In this document: piece by piece, positions 58,469-64,000 of the stretch
Numbering within the stretch: the first letter of the stretch is position 1
Layout: each line of letters opens with the position of its first letter
NCBI RefSeq assembly: GCF_019393635.1
Contig: NC_057863.1
Location: forward strand, 621,793,791-621,857,790
Direction: 5' to 3'
DNA length: 64,000 nt
From: Dromiciops gliroides
Lineage: Eukaryota; Chordata; Mammalia; Microbiotheria; Microbiotheriidae
Position numbers and translations under genes: made by a program
The notes under the pieces: model-generated
The model's database searches: none
The model's input: only the letters and a program-made list of their open reading frames with translations
Told to the model about the DNA's origin: nothing

Positions 58469-59156
58469 TGTGAGGGCCAAAATTTGATATACGGAGTGCT
58501 ATTTGGGTGACTTGCCAGAATATTGGGGTCCCAGAAATATGAGGGACCTTTTAGGTTCCCCCTCCCCTCTGACCTACCCTTTTAGATATTTCTCCCAGGC
58601 CAATAAGAAAGGAGCCTTTAAGCTTTAATTCACAAAAGGATAAGATTTTATTAATTGGGAATTAATTAAACAACAAAGGTGAAACTAATAAAAATCAAAG
58701 ATAAGGAAATAGGAAAATAGAAATACAGATAAATACTCTTAACTCTAAACTTAACCTATTCAATCCTCAGACTGTTTCCAATTAAGCTAGTTCAAAGGAA
58801 TTTAGGGTTTTCCGTAATTAACTCACCAACACCTGGACAGTCTACAGTTGCTCACGCCACCAAGGAAAACAGCCGCTGAGACAGAGTGAACACACGCCAC
58901 CACCACAAGGGCAGAAGACTGAGAGCCTGTGCTCCTGCAGATGCCTAGCATTCCGGAAGAAGCCTCCGCCTCCTTTCAGGGAGCATTCAATCTTTCCTCC
59001 CCCAAAAGGGGAGGTCCTTCAAAAACTGCCTATGGAGAGTTTTCCTTCTGACCTCAGTAGCATATGTAACCTGAGGGAGGGCCAGGTGTGGCCCCTCCCA
59101 AATGAGTCAGCTAAAAACTGCAATATTAATCTTTACCACAAATAATTTTTACCACA
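58469..59156 (-). mobile_element. Solo LTR fossil, minus strand, directly 3' of AADACL3
   Basis: A TG...CA bounded LTR of about 690 bp. Flanking tetramers CTTG and TTTG suggest a 4-bp target duplication with one difference. Orientation follows AATAAA on the minus strand. No internal region is attached, so it is a recombined solo LTR. The segment near 11420-11830 belongs to the same broad family. Class I-like by the 4-bp duplication (inference). Confidence 0.65.
58647..58652 (-). promoter_or_regulatory. AATAAA inside the LTR downstream of AADACL3
   Basis: Minus-strand AATAAA in the solo LTR 58469-59156, about 560 bp past the AADACL3 stop. The 54 bp between the stop and the LTR contain no poly(A) signal, so this LTR signal is the nearest good candidate for the gene. 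Confidence 0.5.
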
Positions 59157-59210
59157 TTTGGGATAGAGTTCATACTTGCCATTCTTTCCTGAAAGTCCTG
59201 GGAGTGAGGT

Positions 59211-59985
59211 TCAGAGGTTGTTTATAAAATTAACAACAATATTCAGAATTCTTAGAGAGCAGGGGAAACAAAAGTACTTATTGTCAAAGGTGAGGAGCAC
59301 TCCATGAAAACCATCTTCAATGTGGTGCCAGCTCACAGGCACCCCCTGGTCCTCCAACCTCTTCTTGTATAACAGTGTGTCATCTCGTAGGATATCAAAC
59401 TCACAGCTCACGAGCAGGGCTTCAGGGAGTTGGGCAATGATGTCATCATCAGCAATTAGGGGTGAATTCCTTGGCGATAAGATCTCTTTATTTTCCTGGT
59501 AGGCATCCTCATTAAAAGGGCTAGGTGTCATGAGTTGGTAGCCTCTCTCTTTAAACCTCTTGGGTATGTTGTGGACACTAATCCTTTCCTCAGACTTCTT
59601 CTGCATCTCAGGGCACAAATGAGCACCATTCAGGATAGCGGTTTTCCAAGAGGGGCGGATATCAAGATATTGGAATATACAGTAAATGGCGATGTTCAGA
59701 GTGAGGAATAGAACATTTTTGTTTTGTTGATGGGAAGGCAGCTGGAAATTAAATCCCTGGAGATAGGGGTAGATCAGAACCTGAGCTCGTATCTTGGGGA
59801 GATCCGGTTGGGTCACGAGGGCTTGGCTAATAGAAGCCACAATTGTCCCTCCAACACTGTCTCCACAGAAGATGACCTGAGATGGATCCACCCGATAGGT
59901 TTCCAGGGTGCTCAGAAAGTGGGTGGAAGCAGCCATGCAGTCATTAATCCCACAAGGGAGCTTGTGCTCAGGAGCCAAGCGGTAA
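59211..59985 (-). CDS. AADACL3: AADACL3 last coding exon
   Basis: 775 bp coding 257 residues and TGA. The acceptor is CACTTCTCTTTAG on the minus strand. Order of motifs: YRLAPEHKLP at the start, GDSVGG with the nucleophile Ser at exon residue 43, a lid-like hydrophobic stretch around NVLFLTLNIAIYCIFQYLD, DDIIAQLPEALLVSCEFDILRDD with the acid, WHHIEDGFHG with the base, and the tail FPCSLRILNIVVNFI. The upstream open frame starting MTPYSL is intron. Only 54 bp separate the stop from a sense-oriented LTR. Confidence 0.93.
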
Positions 59986-62900
59986 CTAAAGAGAAGTGAA
60001 AAAATATGCCTTATGACTGGGACAAGGGAGTAGGGGGTCAAGAAATCAGTTTAATTGATGTTCTGATGTCACCTTTAAACATTCTTGTCTGCCTAAGCAG
60101 ACAAGCTGAATGGACCTTAACTTTGGTTCCATGGAACTCCATGGATTGATTGCAGAGTTTCTGAACTTGAATGGGGAAAATGACAACTTTATTTTTACTA
60201 TCCTCTAACTGAAATCTGATGCTTCCTTGAATTATTTAAAAAATTATTATTTAGTGAAAGGAACCAGAGGCTTCAACAGACTGTCAGAGTGGTTTATGAT
60301 GCAAAAAAGATCAGGAATTCCTGCTCTAGTCCAACCTTCTCAATTTACAGAACTCAGTAGAGGTGGTATTAGAGTTTGTGTTTGAATCTTGTCTTTGCTA
60401 CTTGCTACTTTATGGGACCTTGGACAAGTCACTTAATTTCTCTAAGGTATAATTTCTATATCTGTAAAATGGGGGGGACTGGATTTGATGACTCAAAGGT
60501 CTCTTTCTGTTTGAAACTATGATATGTTTATTGAATGTCTACTATGTTCTAGGCATAGCGCTAATCCCTGGCTGGTACAAAGATAAAAATCAAAAAGTTC
60601 TTGACGTCAAGAACTTCACAATCTAGGCTGTGGAGAGGGAGGGGTTTGTGTGTGAAAGAGTAAACTGGGGGGCAGCTAGGTGGCGCAGTGGGTAGAGCAC
60701 TAGCCCTGGGGTCAGGAGGACCTGAGTTCAAATCCGGCCTCAGACACTTGACACTTACTAGCTGTGTGACCCTGGGCAAGTCACTTAACCCCCATTGCCT
60801 CACTAAAAAAAAAAAAAAAAAAAAAAAAGAGTAAACTGGGACCCAGAAAGGTCAATGACTTGCCTAAGGACCAAAACCCAAGAGAGGGAAGAGCTTGGAT
60901 TAGGCCAGTTCTTTGAAGCCCAGTGCTCTTTCCATTACACCACACTGCCCTATTTCTTTAGCTAGAACACTGAAGCAAGACGATAGCTAATTAAGAAATG
61001 AGGTATGCCCCTTGGTAAAAAATGCAATAACTAATGTGAAATGGGGAAATTAAAGAGAACAAAATGAAAAATAACTTCCTTCTGCCTAGAAAGTCTCTGT
61101 CTCGTGACTGTAGGAGATTTTATTCTCATGAGTCACCATGCAGCTGTTTTCCTTTTTTTTTTTTTTCTTTTCTTCTGAGAAAGAAAGAGAAGTTATGAGG
61201 GCAAAGATAGTGGACTAATATCATGCTTCATCTGGCACATAGTAGGCACTTAATGCTTATTGATTGATTGATTGAATTTGGCCCTTCTGACCAAGGGCAC
61301 ATTCAGATATGTTGTCACTGTGTCTGGTAACAACATACCCAAACTACAGATTCAATTTGAGTAGTGTGAATAAACTCTGAGTTTTCAGACCTAAAATTAA
61401 AAATATTTGGTAAATCTATCCCTCCTTTCAGTTTCAGTCTCTTGTTCATCTCAGACTAGCAACAGCTATTTTGATCCCTGAAGAAAGGAGGCTAATTACT
61501 ACAACTACCTTTTGCACTAAAAAAAAAAAAATTCATTAAAAGTCAGTCTTGCTTTCACTTAGCTCATTTCATGCAGAGAATTCAAAGCTTATTCCTATGT
61601 ATGATCTCACTTGTCATAAAACCAAGAGCAGAGTGACCAGGTTTCTGGCTCCAACCTCTTGCTTCCCCTCCTGGGAGGAAATAAAATCTCCCCTAGAGAA
61701 AGGTGGGCAGAAGAAGAGGCTAGAAATATCTGTTCTGCCTCCCTTCCAGCCATGCAACACCACCCCCATACCACTTGTCAGGGACAGTCCTCACCACACA
61801 CCCATTCTTTGAGGTAAACTGAGTACAGTAGCAATCCATTAGGAACAAGTATAGCATTAGACAAAATTGTTAGGTACATAAGCTGAATTTGTCTTTGAGC
61901 ACCTACTTAACAAGGTTGTTTGTGAGCATCAGGTGAGAATAATGTGCTTAGATCACTTGTGATAAATACTTGTCAATTATTATTCCTTTTATAACATCTT
62001 TATCAGTTCCTCCTCCCTCAGGCACCAAAATTAAACAATAAATGAATTTAAAGCAATTGATGAGAGTTTAAGTTAAATAGCATTGCTAAATTTTAGTCTT
62101 CTGTCTGCCTAGAGGCTGTTGCTCATAATAATAGCTATCACTTATATACCACTTTAAGGTTCACAAAGTGTTTTACATGTTATCTCATTTGATTTTTACT
62201 ACAACTTTGTGAGATAGGTGTTACCATAGTCCTCATTTTATATTTGAGGAAACTGAGGCTGGAAATCTGAGGGGGTAGAATGAGTTAGTTCATAAGAGAG
62301 ACTAGTTGAGGCTCCTTTATTTTGCCCACATTTCTTCCCACAGTGTTGTCATTTTGGTGTGCGGGAATGTTCATGGGCATCTATTGAACCAAAGCCCACA
62401 GAGCATGCACAAGAATTGGGGAAGTGTAAGGGCTAAAATTCTAGCTATACTGTCTAAAATATCTAATGAGTGGTCACCAATAAATTATAAACTTTAGCAA
62501 GAGTTAGACTTTTAAGCATTTATAAAGGAGAATAAGAATTTGCTAAAGACCGAGAGAAAGGCCTAGATTCATCTATCTATTAAAGGGAGAACGCATTTCT
62601 CCACCAGAGTCCTCAGGAAAGAGAGCGAGTCAGAGCACCAGCCTCCCCCTTCTTCCTCCCACCAGCCAACTTTACTTCCTGACACCAAAGAAAAGCTGCA
62701 TAGTTCTGCCCTCAGAGGCCCTCTCCTCATGCTGGAGCTTTCCTACAGTAATTCTCCAGCAGGTGGCGTCATTCCAATCATTACAGAAGTGTGAAGCAGT
62801 TATGTTCTAGATGTAACCCAATGCTACCAATCTGAATGGGATTGCAGAGAGCAAAATATGGTCTATGAATGTAATTCAGTATTATTGGAATGATGAGATG

Positions 62901-63796
62901 AAGTTAAAGAAACATGGTAGATTTCTTTGAATTGATGTAGAGCAAAGAAAGCAGGACCAAAAGAATACTGAGTGGAAAGTTACATGTATACACAATTTCA
63001 ATCACTATATTAGACCATTTTGCTTATTTTTTAATATGAAGGTAATATGAAGGGGACTGTTTATTAGGAAGTGACTGATATGTCAAAATGAAATGTATCA
63101 AACAAATAAACTATAAGACCTCAAAAATATAATATATTGTACTAACTAAAATTATTCCCAGTTTACTAATTGTAGAGAAGGCTGCCCACTAGGCATCATA
63201 TTTGGCAGCTATAAAATATCCCTCCATTCTCTTAGGTCTCCTCTTATCAAGTTTATTTATTCATTATGAGTTCTTTTTTTTGTGAGGCAATGAGGGTTAA
63301 GTGACTTGACCAGGGTCACACAGCTAGTAAGTGTCAAGTGTCTGAGGCCAGATTTGAACTCAGGTCCTCCTGAATCCAGGCTGGTGCTTTATCCACTGTG
63401 CTACCTAGCTGCCCCCATTATGAGGGGTTCTTAACCATTTTTATGTCAAAGATGCCTTTAACAGTCTGACGAAGCCTATGAACCCCTTCTCAGAATATTT
63501 TTAAATCCATAAAATAAAATACATTGAATTACAAAGGAAACTAATTATTTTGAAATAGTTATCAACATTTTTTTAAAAGTTCATGTACCCTAGGTTAAAA
63601 ACCCTTACTTTAGAACAAGAGATTCTCCCTCTTTGATTACTCTCAGACCCTCCTCTCTTTTCCCTCCATTTCCCAAACAACCTACCTACCCAACCACTTC
63701 TTCCCTTCTTACTCACTTTTTCCCTTACTCACCCAACTGACAGAACCACTGAGTCTGTTTTCCTGGACAAGTAGCAGCACAAACTATTGTAGACAT
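59211..63796 (-). CDS. AADACL3: AADACL3-like serine hydrolase, last two coding exons (5' part outside window)
   Basis: Arylacetamide deacetylase-like alpha/beta hydrolase. The family are ER-membrane serine esterases with a luminal catalytic domain; the substrate of AADACL3 is not established. Exons 63733-63796 and 59211-59985 join in frame across ...VVLSVG/YRLAPEHKLP. The last exon carries the nucleophile elbow GDSVGG, the acid motif CEFDILRD and the base motif DGFHG, so the Ser-Asp-His triad is complete. The window holds about 278 of the roughly 400 residues typical of the family. The HGGG oxyanion exon and the N-terminal anchor exon must lie beyond base 64000. AADACL3 is preferred over AADACL4 because it immediately precedes CFAP107 in the same orientation, as in human. 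The frame is intact. Confidence 0.85.
60355..60530 (+). repeat. MIR-type SINE, AADACL3 intron
   Basis: GGACCTTGGACAAGTCACTT, TATATCTGTAAAATGGGG and GGATTTGATGACTCAAAGG in MIR order. Confidence 0.65.
60669..60828 (+). repeat. Young WSINE1-like SINE, AADACL3 intron
   Basis: Near-consensus, full length, with an uninterrupted tail of 24 A and a perfect TSD GAGTAAACTGGG. The least decayed tail in the window. Confidence 0.92.
62110..62270 (+). repeat. MIR3-like relic, AADACL3 intron
   Basis: TTAAGGTTCACAAAGTGTTTT, TTATCTCATTTGATTTTTAC and TTTGAGGAAACTGAGGCTGG occur in order. Confidence 0.6.
62425..62785 (-). mobile_element. Solo LTR fossil, same family as the element at 52-55 kb
   Basis: 361 bp, TGTAAGGGCT...ATCATTACA, with a perfect 4-bp target duplication GAAG on both sides (62421-62424, 62786-62789). 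Sequence matches the 3' LTR at 51980-53311, including the shared AGCAGGTGGCGTCATTCCAAT block. It lies in the AADACL3 intron, in the gene's sense orientation. Confidence 0.8.
62790..63020 (+). mobile_element. Old L1 3' fragment, AADACL3 intron
   Basis: Weak similarity to the ORF2 end/3' UTR: ATGGTCTATGAATGTAAT, TGAATTGATGTAGAGCAAAG, GCAGGACCAAAAGAATA. Much diverged. Confidence 0.45.
63274..63415 (-). repeat. WSINE1-like SINE, AADACL3 intron
   Basis: Full-length reverse copy. TSD-like CATTATGAG..TTCTT. Confidence 0.88.
63733..63796 (-). CDS. AADACL3: AADACL3 short internal exon
   Basis: A 64-bp exon (2 nt + 20 codons + 2 nt) with acceptor TGTCTTTCAG and donor GTGAGT on the minus strand. The peptide is VYNSLCCYLSRKTDSVVLSV, the helix and strand between the HGGG loop and YRLAPE in this family. 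Its last GG joins T of the next exon to make Gly. It is too short for ORF finders. Confidence 0.85.
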
Positions 63797-64000
63797 CTGA
63801 AAGACATAGAGTTTTCATTAACAGTCTGGAGCTAGCTTCTCTTTCCTTCCCCTTGCTGTTTCTGCCTCACTTCTCATCCTGCTAAATGATGTATAGAGTA
63901 TTTGTCATACACAAATTTAACTCAACTTCATGAGTTGGTTCGATCTTGTTGTGTAATGTCTCTGTTGATAGTTCTATCCTCTTGTATAACTCATTCCATC

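Noticed and set aside
59986-60041. N-terminal extension MTPYSL... of the AADACL3 open frame
   Set aside because: It lies upstream of a good splice acceptor, and the 64-bp exon at 63733-63796 supplies the true preceding residues in phase.
1-64000. CRISPR arrays, operons, phage or other prokaryotic systems
   Set aside because: The direct repeats are interspersed SINEs with TSDs; split genes with GT-AG introns and LINEs show vertebrate nuclear DNA.

Overview
This is a mammalian, almost certainly marsupial, nuclear window. It is repeat-saturated, with no operons and no long ORFs except single exons and LINE ORFs. The dominant repeat is a tRNA-headed SINE of about 140 bp. It opens with the box-A-like GGGGCAGCTAGGTGGC and ends in ACTTAACCCCAATTGCCTC plus poly(A), and about 30 copies are present, many with clear target-site duplications (TSDs). 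This looks like the WSINE1 type of Australasian marsupials. The 3' module usual in Monodelphis SINE1 copies is absent, so I lean to an Australidelphian marsupial; the species is not determined.

Two host protein genes are supported, both on the minus strand. CFAP107 (C1orf158), a microtubule inner protein of axonemal doublets, is complete: four coding exons (43822-43926, 40219-40332, 24057-24234, 22744-22913) splice in phase into 188 residues. About 15 kb upstream on the same strand lie the last two coding exons (63733-63796 and 59211-59985) of an arylacetamide-deacetylase-like gene, best placed as AADACL3. The earlier exons, including the HGGG oxyanion loop, lie beyond base 64000. The order and orientation AADACL3 then CFAP107 match human 1p36, as I remember it, so synteny supports both calls. 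About 215 bp upstream of the CFAP107 start codon is a forkhead core next to an imperfect RFX X-box, as expected for a FOXJ1/RFX-driven motile-cilium gene. AADACL3 has only 54 bp between its stop codon and a sense-oriented solo LTR, which probably supplies its 3' UTR and poly(A) signal.

Layout. 1-9.4 kb: old CR1/L3, L2, MIR and MAR1-type repeats, a solo LTR, and young SINEs. 9.4-13.6 kb: a compound minus-strand L1 structure (ORF1-only 'half-L1' plus a tailed 5'-UTR unit). 13.6-22.7 kb: mostly single-copy spacer with MIR/L2 and 5'-truncated SINEs. 22.7-43.9 kb: CFAP107, whose 16-kb intron 2 holds a solo LTR, an antisense half-L1 with a nearly open ORF1, and an L2/CR1-clade relic. 44-59.2 kb: intergenic, with facing L1 copies and a four-part nest (LTR element inside a SINE, with an L1 and another SINE inside the LTR element) followed by another solo LTR. 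59.2-64 kb: AADACL3 exons, SINEs and another solo LTR.

I see no rRNA, functional tRNA, CRISPR or bacterial-type system. The most interesting signals are the ciliary promoter module, the LTR-terminated AADACL3 transcript, the ORF1-only L1 units, the doublet and fold-back SINEs, and the recurrent 5'-truncated SINEs.
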